A stretch of DNA of 64,000 nt from Candidatus Limnocylindrales bacterium (GTDB taxonomy: Bacteria > Desulfobacterota > Binatia > UBA1149 > CAITLU01): contig DATNBU010000032.1 of NCBI GenBank assembly GCA_035571835.1, positions 1 through 64,000 on the forward strand, in the 5' to 3' direction. This document shows positions 43,252-50,970 of this stretch, piece after piece (position 1 is the stretch's first letter; each line of letters begins with the position of its first letter). The notes under the pieces are model-generated. The model worked only from the letters and a program-made list of their open reading frames with translations. It had not been told where the DNA came from and searched no databases. A program made the position numbers and the translations under genes.

Positions 43252-43734
43252 ATGCATCGCAACCTTACGATTGCCGCGCTCGCCCTCGTTCCGCTCCTGT
43301 TGACGGGTTGCGAGAAGAAGACCGAGACCGCTACGGCTCCGGCGGCCATTCCCGCCCCACCGGCCACGCCTGCACCGGCATCTGCCGGCGCGCGAACCGT
43401 CGCATTCGAGCTCGAGAGCACGTCGGCCGTCGGCGCGCTCCAGATCGACATTGCATACACAGGTGACGGCCGTTTCGTCGGCGACGCAGACGCGGTTGCC
43501 TGCGAAACCAAGGTTCCCGAGGCGCTCAGCAGCTACAATCACATCACCGGTGACAAGCTGCTTCGCGCCGCGTTCGTTGCGGTCAAAGGGTTCACCGGTC
43601 CGGTCCGCTTCAGCGAGTGCAAGTTCCAGGGCAATCCGAAGCCGGCGGATTTCACCGTCACGATCAAGGATTCGTCGAGCCCCGACCTTGGCGAGCTCAA
43701 GCCTCCTCCGTCGATCAAGGTGGTCGTGAACTGA
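43252..43734 (+). CDS. single-domain cohesin-like lipoprotein
   Basis: 160 aa; the ATG at 43252 has GGAGG nine bases upstream (a TTG three bases before it is less likely). The lipobox is LLTGC with Cys20. A short Ala/Pro linker (about 25-45) leads to one domain (about 46-160) homologous to the two domains of the lipoprotein at 1716-3197: LQIDIAYTGDGRFVGD, GFTGPVRFSECKF and PKPADFTVTIKDSSSPDLG match LQFDVDYGDAPGSFLG, GFTGPVNVADCTF and PTPADFTIAVTEASDPDLN. It is probably an anchored single binding module on the cell surface. It lies between the ROK kinase and ispG, two bases from the latter, and is likely co-transcribed with them though functionally unrelated. Confidence 0.82.
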   Translation: MHRNLTIAALALVPLLLTGCEKKTETATAPAAIPAPPATPAPASAGARTVAFELESTSAVGALQIDIAYTGDGRFVGDADAVACETKVPEALSSYNHITGDKLLRAAFVAVKGFTGPVRFSECKFQGNPKPADFTVTIKDSSSPDLGELKPPPSIKVVVN

Positions 43735-43736
43735 AC

Positions 43737-44822
43737 ATGACCCCGAGGCGAAAAAGCCGGCAGATCATGGTCGGAAGCGTGCCGATCGGCGGCGATGCGC
43801 CGATTGCCGTGCAGTCGATGTGCACGACCAAGACCGAAGACGTCGTCGCCACGCTCGAAGAAATCCATCGGCTCGAAGAAGCCGGCTGCGAGATCATCCG
43901 CGTCGCGGTGCCGCGCGAGCGCGATGCCAGGGTGCTCGGAAAGATCCGCTCGCAGATGAAGGTGCCGCTGATCGCGGACATTCACTTCGACTACCGTCTC
44001 GCGCTGATGGCGCTCGACCAGGGCGTCGACTGCATACGCCTGAATCCGGGCAACATCGGCGCCAAAGAGCGCGTGCGAGAAGTGACGAGGGCGGCGCAGG
44101 CGCGAAAGGTTCCGATCCGCATCGGCGTCAACGCCGGCTCGCTCGAGGATGATCTGCTCGACCGGTACGGCTATCCGACAGCCGATGCGATGGTCGAGAG
44201 CGCAATGCGCCACGTGCGCATCCTCGAGGATCTCGATTTCTACGACATCAAGATTTCGATCAAGGCGTCGTCGGTGCCTCTGATGGTCGAGGCCTACCGC
44301 AAGCTCGCGGTCGCGTGCGACTACCCGCTGCACGTCGGCGTGACCGAAGCGGGCATGCCTCCGGGCGGCATCGTCAAGTCGTCGATCGGCATCGGCATGC
44401 TGCTCGCCGAGGGCATCGGCGATACGATTCGCGTATCGCTGACCGCCGATGTCGTCGAGGAAGTGCAGGCCGGGTTCGACATTCTTCGCACGCTCAACAT
44501 CCGTGCGAAGGGAGCACTGATCGTCGCGTGCCCGACCTGCGGGCGCATCGAGGTCGACCTGTTCAAGCTCGTCGACGAAGCCAAGGCGCGGCTCGCCCAC
44601 ATCGAGAAGCCGATCACGGTTTCGATCCTCGGCTGCGCGGTCAACGGACCGGGTGAGGCGCGCGAAGCCGACATCGGAATTGCAGGTGGCAAAAACGGCG
44701 GGCTGCTGATTCGCGGCGGCAAGACCGTAGGCAAGTTCAAGGAAGGCGAGCTCGTGGACGCGCTCGTGCGCGCCGTCGAGGAGCTCGTTGCGGAGGACGA
44801 CGCGGCCCAGCGCAGCGCCTGA
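43737..44822 (+). CDS. ispG: 4-hydroxy-3-methylbut-2-enyl diphosphate synthase
   Basis: 361 aa, ATG three bases after the lipoprotein stop. IspG reduces methylerythritol cyclodiphosphate to HMBPP with a [4Fe-4S] cluster. The TIM-barrel part has MVGSVPIGGDAPIAVQSMC, IADIHFDYRLAL and RLNPGNIG; the cluster ligands are CPTCGR and the SILGCAVNGPGEA segment, giving three Cys in the family positions; NGGLLIRGG ends the domain. Length is normal for the short bacterial form. With dxr at 19307 it shows the MEP route to isoprenoids. The next gene, proS, follows after 134 bp. Confidence 0.96.
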   Translation: MTPRRKSRQIMVGSVPIGGDAPIAVQSMCTTKTEDVVATLEEIHRLEEAGCEIIRVAVPRERDARVLGKIRSQMKVPLIADIHFDYRLALMALDQGVDCIRLNPGNIGAKERVREVTRAAQARKVPIRIGVNAGSLEDDLLDRYGYPTADAMVESAMRHVRILEDLDFYDIKISIKASSVPLMVEAYRKLAVACDYPLHVGVTEAGMPPGGIVKSSIGIGMLLAEGIGDTIRVSLTADVVEEVQAGFDILRTLNIRAKGALIVACPTCGRIEVDLFKLVDEAKARLAHIEKPITVSILGCAVNGPGEAREADIGIAGGKNGGLLIRGGKTVGKFKEGELVDALVRAVEELVAEDDAAQRSA

Positions 44823-44956
44823 GTCCGCGACTTCCTCCAATACCGGCTATGCCGGTTGGGCATGCCGGCATGCGATGCCGGCGCAAACGCGATCACGATC
44901 AGGAGCTGCGGCTACACCGGTCCTGCCGGACGGCCGAACGTCTCGAGACAGGACCA

Positions 44957-46687
44957 ATGCGATACTCGCGTCTACTCATTCCAACCCTGAAGGAAGATCC
45001 GGCCGAAGCCGAAATCGCGAGCCATCGCCTGATGATGCGCGCCGGCATGATCCGCCAGGTCGCGCGCGGCATCTACGACTTCCTGCCGCTCGGCAAGCGC
45101 TCGCTCAAGAAGGTCGAGCGCATCATCCGCGAAGAGCTCGACCGCGTCGGATGCCAAGAGGTGCAGCTTCCGATCGTCACGCCGGCCGAGCTCTGGCAGG
45201 AAAGCGGCCGCTGGGAGCTCTACGGCAAGGAGCTGCTGAGGCTGCGCGATCGCAACGACCGCGAGTTCTGCCTCGGACCCACGCACGAAGAAGTCATGAC
45301 CGACCTCGTACGCCGCGAGGTTCGCTCCTACCGCGCGCTGCCGCTCAATCTCTACCAGATCGCGATCAAGTTCCGCGATGAGATCCGTCCGCGCTTCGGC
45401 CTCATGCGCGGCCGCGAATTCCTGATGAAGGACGGCTACTCGTTCCACGCCGACTACGACGACACGATCCGCGAATACGGCGTGATGCGCGAAGCGTACT
45501 CGAAGATCTTCAAGCGCTGCGGCCTCCGGTTCCGCGCGGTCGAGGCCGATACCGGCAACATTGGCGGGAGCCTGAGCCACGAGTTCCAGGTGCTCGCGGA
45601 TTCCGGCGAAGACACGATCGTAAGCTGCAACCGCTGCGACTACGCCGCCAACGTCGAGAAGGCCGAAATCCGCACGGTCACGGCAGGCGGCGCGGCGCAG
45701 GCACACGAAGAAGCGCTCGCGGAAGTCGCCACACCCGGGGCGCGCACGATCGAGGAAGTCTCTGCGTTTCTGTCGCGCCCGCCCGAGCATTTCCTCAAAA
45801 CGTTGATCCTCGTTGCCGACGACAAGGGCATCGCGGTCGTGATCGTCGGTGACGACCAGCTGAGCGAAACCAAGCTGAAGGCCCTCGTCGGTGCGACCAC
45901 GCTGCGCATGGCCGAAGCAGACGAGATCGAGGCGTGGACCGGCGCGCCGCAGGGCTTTGCCGGGCCCGTCGGCATGAAACTGCCGCTTTACGCGGATCAC
46001 CGCGTCGCCGGTTCGAGCGCTATGGTCAGCGGTGCCAATCGCGCGGACACGCACGTCACCGGCGTGTCCCAGCAGCGCGACTTTCCGGATGTCGTGTTCG
46101 GAAGCCTGCGCACTGCCCGAGGCGGTGACGGCTGCGCGCGCTGCGCCGACGGCGTCTTCGAGCAGCATCGCGGCATCGAAGTCGGACACGTCTTCTATCT
46201 CGGCAAGAAATACTCCGAGAAGCTCGGTGCGACGTTCCTCGACGCCGAAGGCAACGAGAACGTGATGGAAATGGGCACGTACGGAATCGGCGTGTCGCGC
46301 ACGATGGCCGCTGCCGTCGAGCAGCACCACGACGACAAGGGAATCTGCTGGCCGATTTCGATCGCGCCGTTCGAAGTCATGATCGTTCCGCTCAAATGGG
46401 ACGACGAAGCGACGCAGGCCGTCGCGATCCGGCTCGAGCAGGAGCTCGAGCGCCTCGGCCTCGATGTGCTCGTCGACGACCGCAACGAACGCGCCGGCGT
46501 CAAGTTCAACGACGCTGATCTGCTCGGCATTCCGCTTCGCGTGACGATCGGCCCGCGCGGGCTCGCCGCGGGCAAGCTCGAGCTGAAACTGCGCACTGCC
46601 GCTGCGGCCGAGGAGATCGGGCTCGATGGCGCGTCCGAAGCGATTCGCGAACGTGTGCGCCAGGCCCACGAGGAGCTTCGAGCATGA
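44957..46687 (+). CDS. proS: prolyl-tRNA synthetase, bacterial type with editing domain
   Basis: 576 aa. The ATG at 44957 has AGGA close upstream; frames reaching further up enter a repeat-rich leader. Class II motifs: motif 1 region GCQEVQLPIVTPAELW, motif 2 LIAxx-type FRDEIRPRFGLMRGREFLMKDGYSF, and motif 3 near GTYGIGVSRTMAA. The YbaK-like INS editing domain lies between (about 230-390: HFLKTLILVADDKGIAVV; ADHRVAGSSAMVSGANRADTH), which removes mis-charged Ala from tRNA-Pro. The C-terminal anticodon domain has DVLVDDRNERAGVKFNDADLLG. It joins pyrF by an ATGA overlap. Confidence 0.95.
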   Translation: MRYSRLLIPTLKEDPAEAEIASHRLMMRAGMIRQVARGIYDFLPLGKRSLKKVERIIREELDRVGCQEVQLPIVTPAELWQESGRWELYGKELLRLRDRNDREFCLGPTHEEVMTDLVRREVRSYRALPLNLYQIAIKFRDEIRPRFGLMRGREFLMKDGYSFHADYDDTIREYGVMREAYSKIFKRCGLRFRAVEADTGNIGGSLSHEFQVLADSGEDTIVSCNRCDYAANVEKAEIRTVTAGGAAQAHEEALAEVATPGARTIEEVSAFLSRPPEHFLKTLILVADDKGIAVVIVGDDQLSETKLKALVGATTLRMAEADEIEAWTGAPQGFAGPVGMKLPLYADHRVAGSSAMVSGANRADTHVTGVSQQRDFPDVVFGSLRTARGGDGCARCADGVFEQHRGIEVGHVFYLGKKYSEKLGATFLDAEGNENVMEMGTYGIGVSRTMAAAVEQHHDDKGICWPISIAPFEVMIVPLKWDDEATQAVAIRLEQELERLGLDVLVDDRNERAGVKFNDADLLGIPLRVTIGPRGLAAGKLELKLRTAAAAEEIGLDGASEAIRERVRQAHEELRA

Positions 46688-47448
46688 CGGTGCGTTCAGC
46701 AGGGCTTCGCGAGCGTGCGCGCGAGCGCCTGATCTTCGCGCTCGACGTTTCGACCGCGCGCGAGGCGGGAGTTCTCGTCCGCCAGCTTCGCGACAGCGTC
46801 GGCATGTTCAAGGTCGGCAAGCAACTCTTCCTTCGCGAAGGCCCGCGCATCATCTCGTACATCCGCGAACGCGGCGCCGAGGTCTTCCTCGATCTCAAGT
46901 TCCACGACATCCCGCAGACCGTTGCACGCGCATCGGTCGAGGCCACGCGGCTCGGCGTCGCGATGTTCAACGTGCATGCGTCGGGCAGCACGCCGATGAT
47001 GCGCGAGGCCGTGCGCCAGGTTCGCCGCGCATGCCGCACCGAGCATCTGCGGCGGCCGCGCATGCTTGCCGTCACGGTGCTGACGAGCCTTTCGGCAACC
47101 GAGCTGACCAGCGTCGGCGTGTCCGCACCGGTCGAGGACCAGGTGCTCCGGCTCGCGCTGCTCGCGATGGAATCCGGGATGGACGGCGTGGTTGCGTCGC
47201 CGCACGAGATCCGCGTGATCCGCGAAGCGTGCGGCCCGCGCTTCCTGATCGTGACGCCGGGAATCCGCCGCACCGCCGACGACAAGGGCGACCAGACGCG
47301 CGTCAACGGCCCCGCCGAAGCCGTTGCCGCCGGCGCCGATTACGTCGTCGTCGGACGGCCGATTCGCGAAGCCAACGATCCGCGCATGGAAGCCGAGCTG
47401 ATCATCGACGAGATTGCCGAAGCGCTGCTGAATCGCAGACGCATCTGA
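46684..47448 (+). CDS. pyrF: orotidine 5'-phosphate decarboxylase
   Basis: 254 aa. It converts OMP to UMP in pyrimidine synthesis. The signature LIFALDVSTAREA opens the barrel; the catalytic motif VFLDLKFHDIPQTVARA carries the Asp-Lys-x-x-Asp set; TVLTSLSATEL and FLIVTPGIRRTADDKGDQTR bind phosphate, and GADYVVVGRPI closes. Length and order are typical of the short bacterial enzymes. It is translationally coupled to proS by ATGA. Other pyr genes are not in the window. Confidence 0.95.
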   Translation: MTVRSAGLRERARERLIFALDVSTAREAGVLVRQLRDSVGMFKVGKQLFLREGPRIISYIRERGAEVFLDLKFHDIPQTVARASVEATRLGVAMFNVHASGSTPMMREAVRQVRRACRTEHLRRPRMLAVTVLTSLSATELTSVGVSAPVEDQVLRLALLAMESGMDGVVASPHEIRVIREACGPRFLIVTPGIRRTADDKGDQTRVNGPAEAVAAGADYVVVGRPIREANDPRMEAELIIDEIAEALLNRRRI

Positions 47449-47480
47449 CGATCCTGGCGCGCGGACGATCCTGGTGCGCA
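47447..47480. repeat. short tandem duplication, 17 bp x 2
   Basis: GACGATCCTGG(C/T)GCGC(G/A) occurs at 47447-47463 and again at 47464-47480, straddling the pyrF stop codon. A third partial GACGCACC follows. Confidence 0.6.
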
Positions 47481-47569
47481 GACGCACCTGACAAAGCGTG
47501 CGTGCGACGCGCCGTTTCTTCGCGTACGCGCGCTCGCGCGAACGATTTGCTCCGGTAGCGTAGGCCCCG

Positions 47570-48334
47570 ATGTTTCGTGCCCTCAAGGAACGCCGCCGCC
47601 GCCGCTTGCGCGAAACTCCGCCTGACGCGGCATGGGAGGCAATGCTCGAACGCCGCCTCGTGCTGTACCGCCGGCTTCCGCCCGCCGATCGAAGCGAGCT
47701 TGCCGGGCACATGCACGTGCTGCTCGCCGAGAAAAATTTCGAGGGTTGCGGCGGATTCGAGATGACCGACGAGGCGAAGGCGCTGATCGTCGCGCAGGCC
47801 TCGCTCCTGCTGCTCCATCGCGAGAGCGACTACTACCCCGCGCTGCAGAGCGTGCTCGTCTATCCCGATGCGTACGTCGTGCCCGTGCAGTACGAAGCCG
47901 GCGGCGGCATGGTGGTCGAGGAACATGTCGATCACATCGGCGAGAGCTGGCAGACCGGCAGCCTGATCCTGTCGTGGAAAGACGTCCTTCTCGGCGCCGC
48001 CGGCCGCGACCGCGGCTGCAACGTCGTGCTGCACGAATTCGCGCACCAGATCGACGCGGAAACCGGCGACACCGACGGCACGCCGCCGATTGCCGATCCC
48101 GAGCTTGCTGCACGCTGGACGCAGGTGTTCGAGCGCGAGTACGAAAAACTCTGCGAGATGGCCGACCGCCGCCGCCGTACGTTCATCGACGAGTACGGCG
48201 CGACGCATCCGTCGGAATTCTTCGCGGTCGCGACGGAGCATTTCTTCATGGAGCCGGCTGCGTTCGCGAAGCGGCATGCGGAGCTGTACCGCGTGCTCAG
48301 CGCGTTCTGGCAGCAGGATCCGGCGCGGTGGTAG
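47570..48334 (+). CDS. mtfA: MtfA-type zinc peptidase
   Basis: 254 aa. The family member in Escherichia coli binds the repressor Mlc and affects PtsG; many members are zinc aminopeptidases. The metal site is VVLHEFAHQIDAETG (HExxH), with a downstream Glu in THPSEFFAVATEHFF. The upstream MTDEAKALIVAQASLLLLH and VLVYPDAYVVP are family hallmarks. No signal peptide, so cytoplasmic. The length matches MtfA (about 260 aa). The gene stands alone after pyrF. The symbol is given by family; the target in this organism is unknown. Confidence 0.88.
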   Translation: MFRALKERRRRRLRETPPDAAWEAMLERRLVLYRRLPPADRSELAGHMHVLLAEKNFEGCGGFEMTDEAKALIVAQASLLLLHRESDYYPALQSVLVYPDAYVVPVQYEAGGGMVVEEHVDHIGESWQTGSLILSWKDVLLGAAGRDRGCNVVLHEFAHQIDAETGDTDGTPPIADPELAARWTQVFEREYEKLCEMADRRRRTFIDEYGATHPSEFFAVATEHFFMEPAAFAKRHAELYRVLSAFWQQDPARW

Positions 48335-48572
48335 AGAAATCGCTCATTTCCGCCGAACGGCTGCGTCTCAGCAGGAAGATGACGGTCTCCCTGGTTGCGG
48401 TGGTGAACTCCCATTGCAGCTGAGCCGAAGAGCATTGCGCGCATATAGCTTCCGAGCGAGCGGTTGGATAACTTGCCACTCCAGCACCACATGCACTTGG
48501 GTTGGCAGAATCAATCCACACTTTCGTGATGCATTTCTTGTTACCATTCGCTCTCGGTATTCGAACAGATAG

Positions 48573-50657
48573 TCACCACAGCCGCACACGTTCTTCGGGC
48601 GACACGAAGAGCTTATCTCCCGGCTGAATATTGAACGCCTCATACCAACTGTCGATGTTGCGCAAAACCCCATTCACGCGATACTGCCGCGGCGAGTGCG
48701 GATCTGTCTTCACCTGATTTCTAAGGAATTCCTCGCTGACTTTTCCACGCCAGGCTTGAGCCCAGCCTAGAAAGACGCGCTGGTCACCGGTGAAGCCATC
48801 AAGCGTGGGAGGCGGTACACCGCCCAATGCGGCGTGATAGGCGTCGATTGCCAGTAGCACTCCGCCAAGATCCGCGATGTTTTCTCCGAGTGTCAGTTGC
48901 CCGTTCACGTGAATCCCTGGCAGCGGAACGAACTGCTCGTACTGTCGCCGCAGCTCAGTAGACCGCGTACGAAACGCCTCATCGTCGGCCTTAGACCACC
49001 AATTGCGCAGGCGCCCCTGGCTGTCGAGCTTTCGCCCTTGATCGTCAAAGCCGTGCGTCCACTCGTGTCCAATGTAGGCACCAATGGCACCGTAGTTGAC
49101 GGCTGCATCCGCTTGGGGATCGAACATCGGAGGTTGAAGTACGGCCGCTGGGATATCTATGTGGCGTCGATCGCCGTCGTTTGAGGCATTATTTGTCTGT
49201 GGAGTGAACCAGACCCATTCGTTCCGATCGACGCGGCGCTGCAACCTCTGCATCTCATGGGCCCACTGCGCCTCCGCTGCGCGTCGTACATTACCCACAA
49301 GATCATCATCGCGAATTGTCAGATCCGAGTAGTCGCGCCATTCGTCGGGATAGCCGACCTTTACGATATAAGCGTCGAGTTTCTCAATTGCGGCCGCCTT
49401 AGTATTCGTCGTCATCCAGTCGAGTTGTTCGATCCGTCGGCGCAGCGCCCCCCGGAGGTCGGCGATGATGGCCTCCACGCGAGCTTTCGACGTCGGTGGG
49501 AAGTACCGCTCGGCGTAGATTCGACCAACGGCCCACGCCATATCCCCGAACACCGGGCCCGACTCCAGATCGCCGGCAACTTGCCGCACACCTCGCTTCC
49601 AACGAGGCTCTTCTTCTTGCTGGCCATTGAGCGCATGACCATAGAGTTGGAATCTCGGTCCGTTGAAGTCTTGAGAGAGATACTTGGCCGCGCTGCTGGT
49701 GGCTTGAAATGCGAGCCACGCTTTCACGGTCGAGATCGGTGTCCGGGCGAAGATCGCCGCGATTTTCGGAAAGGCTGTTCTCTCCGCGACGATAACGCGG
49801 TCCACTTTCGCAAGTCCTGCTTCGTTCAGGAAACTCCTCCACGGGAAGTCCGGCGCAAAATTCTCGAGCATCGCGACAGTCATCGGGTTATAGGTTTTGT
49901 CGACCTCTCTCCTGTCGGCTGCGCTCCAACTGGCCGCCGCGATCGAACTCTCCAATTGAACGATGCGATCGGCCTCGGCTGGTGGGTCCGCCCAACGAAT
50001 CGCCCCAAGCATGTACTCGACGTATGCTTGGTACTGTCGTCGGATCTCTTTCGTTGCCGCATCGCCTTCCAGGTAGTATTCTCGACTCGGCAAACCCAGG
50101 CCGGATTGCTTTAGCTTCACGGCGTAGCTTGTTGGATCGCGTTGGTCGATCTCGATGGCGATCTCGAAAAAACTATTCACAAAATTAAAATTGGCGCGTC
50201 CCATCATTGTCCCCAGCTCCTCGTGACTTCGCGTTGAGCGAATTGCCGCCAAAAGAGGGTCAAGGGGCTTTTCCCGGAGTAACTCGATCCGTGACTCGTC
50301 CATGAAGGACTTGTAGAAGGCGCCTATTTTTCGATTGGTGTCACCTGGGTCGTGATCTACGCCATCTGCAGAAGCCTCTAGAATCTCGCGGATACGAGCT
50401 TGAGTCAGATCAGTCATTTGAGTGCGTAGGCTCACTTTCGGTTTGTCGACGGGTATGGGTGTCCTTGCGAGCCATCGGTCATTGGCATAACGAAAAAAAT
50501 CATCGCCAGGTCTGATTGCAGTATTTATTGACGACGTATCGATACCCCAGTTCCCGTAGTGCATCGGAGACTGAGACTGGTGCTTCGTCGTGGTGCACGC
50601 GACGGTCAAAATCCCAAGCATGGCAGCGCGCTGAAGAAGTCTGGTTCGAGCACTCAT
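48573..50657 (-). CDS. M13-family (neprilysin/PepO-like) zinc metallopeptidase, probably a lipoprotein
   Basis: 694 aa from the ATG at 50657, preceded by a strong GGAGGTG. The signal sequence RAAMLGILTVAC ends in a Cys near residue 21, so lipidation is possible though the lipobox is atypical. The mature start YGNWGIDTSSINTAIRPGDDFFRYAN is classic M13. The active site is IGHEWTHGFDDQG near residue 530 (HExxH), with the third zinc ligand in LGENIADLGG. The C-terminus ends in CxxW-like position as VRLW. M13 peptidases cut small peptides outside the cell. The gene's GC content (mid-50s by eye) is clearly below its surroundings, suggesting acquisition by transfer. No mobile element is seen next to it. 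Confidence 0.93.
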   Translation of the reverse strand: MSARTRLLQRAAMLGILTVACTTTKHQSQSPMHYGNWGIDTSSINTAIRPGDDFFRYANDRWLARTPIPVDKPKVSLRTQMTDLTQARIREILEASADGVDHDPGDTNRKIGAFYKSFMDESRIELLREKPLDPLLAAIRSTRSHEELGTMMGRANFNFVNSFFEIAIEIDQRDPTSYAVKLKQSGLGLPSREYYLEGDAATKEIRRQYQAYVEYMLGAIRWADPPAEADRIVQLESSIAAASWSAADRREVDKTYNPMTVAMLENFAPDFPWRSFLNEAGLAKVDRVIVAERTAFPKIAAIFARTPISTVKAWLAFQATSSAAKYLSQDFNGPRFQLYGHALNGQQEEEPRWKRGVRQVAGDLESGPVFGDMAWAVGRIYAERYFPPTSKARVEAIIADLRGALRRRIEQLDWMTTNTKAAAIEKLDAYIVKVGYPDEWRDYSDLTIRDDDLVGNVRRAAEAQWAHEMQRLQRRVDRNEWVWFTPQTNNASNDGDRRHIDIPAAVLQPPMFDPQADAAVNYGAIGAYIGHEWTHGFDDQGRKLDSQGRLRNWWSKADDEAFRTRSTELRRQYEQFVPLPGIHVNGQLTLGENIADLGGVLLAIDAYHAALGGVPPPTLDGFTGDQRVFLGWAQAWRGKVSEEFLRNQVKTDPHSPRQYRVNGVLRNIDSWYEAFNIQPGDKLFVSPEERVRLW

Positions 50658-50970
50658 CAAACACCTCCGTATGGACCACCATCGATCTCTGATCGAGCAA
50701 CGCATCGTCCAATGTCCGGATGGAAGGACCGAGAACTCCACGCGAAGTGAACAATGCGCGGGGCGAACTGAGGAAAGCGCACGAGTCTCGGTGGTAGATG
50801 CGAGGCGCCCAACGGTGAAACCCCGTGCCGCTTGTGTCAACTAAAAACTCGAGGGGCGATTCGGAAAGCTAATTGGCTCGTGATCGTCCTCACATCATCG
50901 CCTCTGATCGACAAATGGCGGATGGCCGTCGCCGCCACCTGGCGTTACGAACTTGGCCCGAGGCGCACCT
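50658..50970. other. 313-bp intergenic region between the M13 peptidase and histidine kinase genes
   Basis: The low-GC character of the M13 gene continues through about 50880. On the minus strand TTGACA at 50840-50835 is a perfect -35 box, but no convincing -10 box lies 16-18 bases on, so the M13 promoter is only suspected. I see no gene or RNA. Confidence 0.4.

Noticed and set aside
44823-44956. Palindromic leader (CATGCCGGCATG and GCCGG repeats) before proS as a T-box
   Set aside because: T-boxes have a conserved antiterminator and specifier loop not seen here, and there is no terminator stem with T-run.
44972-46669. 565-codon minus-strand frame opposite proS
   Set aside because: Shadow of a conserved synthetase.
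48335-48572. Degraded gene or small RNA between mtfA and the M13 gene
   Set aside because: The sequence has lower GC like the M13 gene but no ORF, hairpin with T-run or recognisable RNA.
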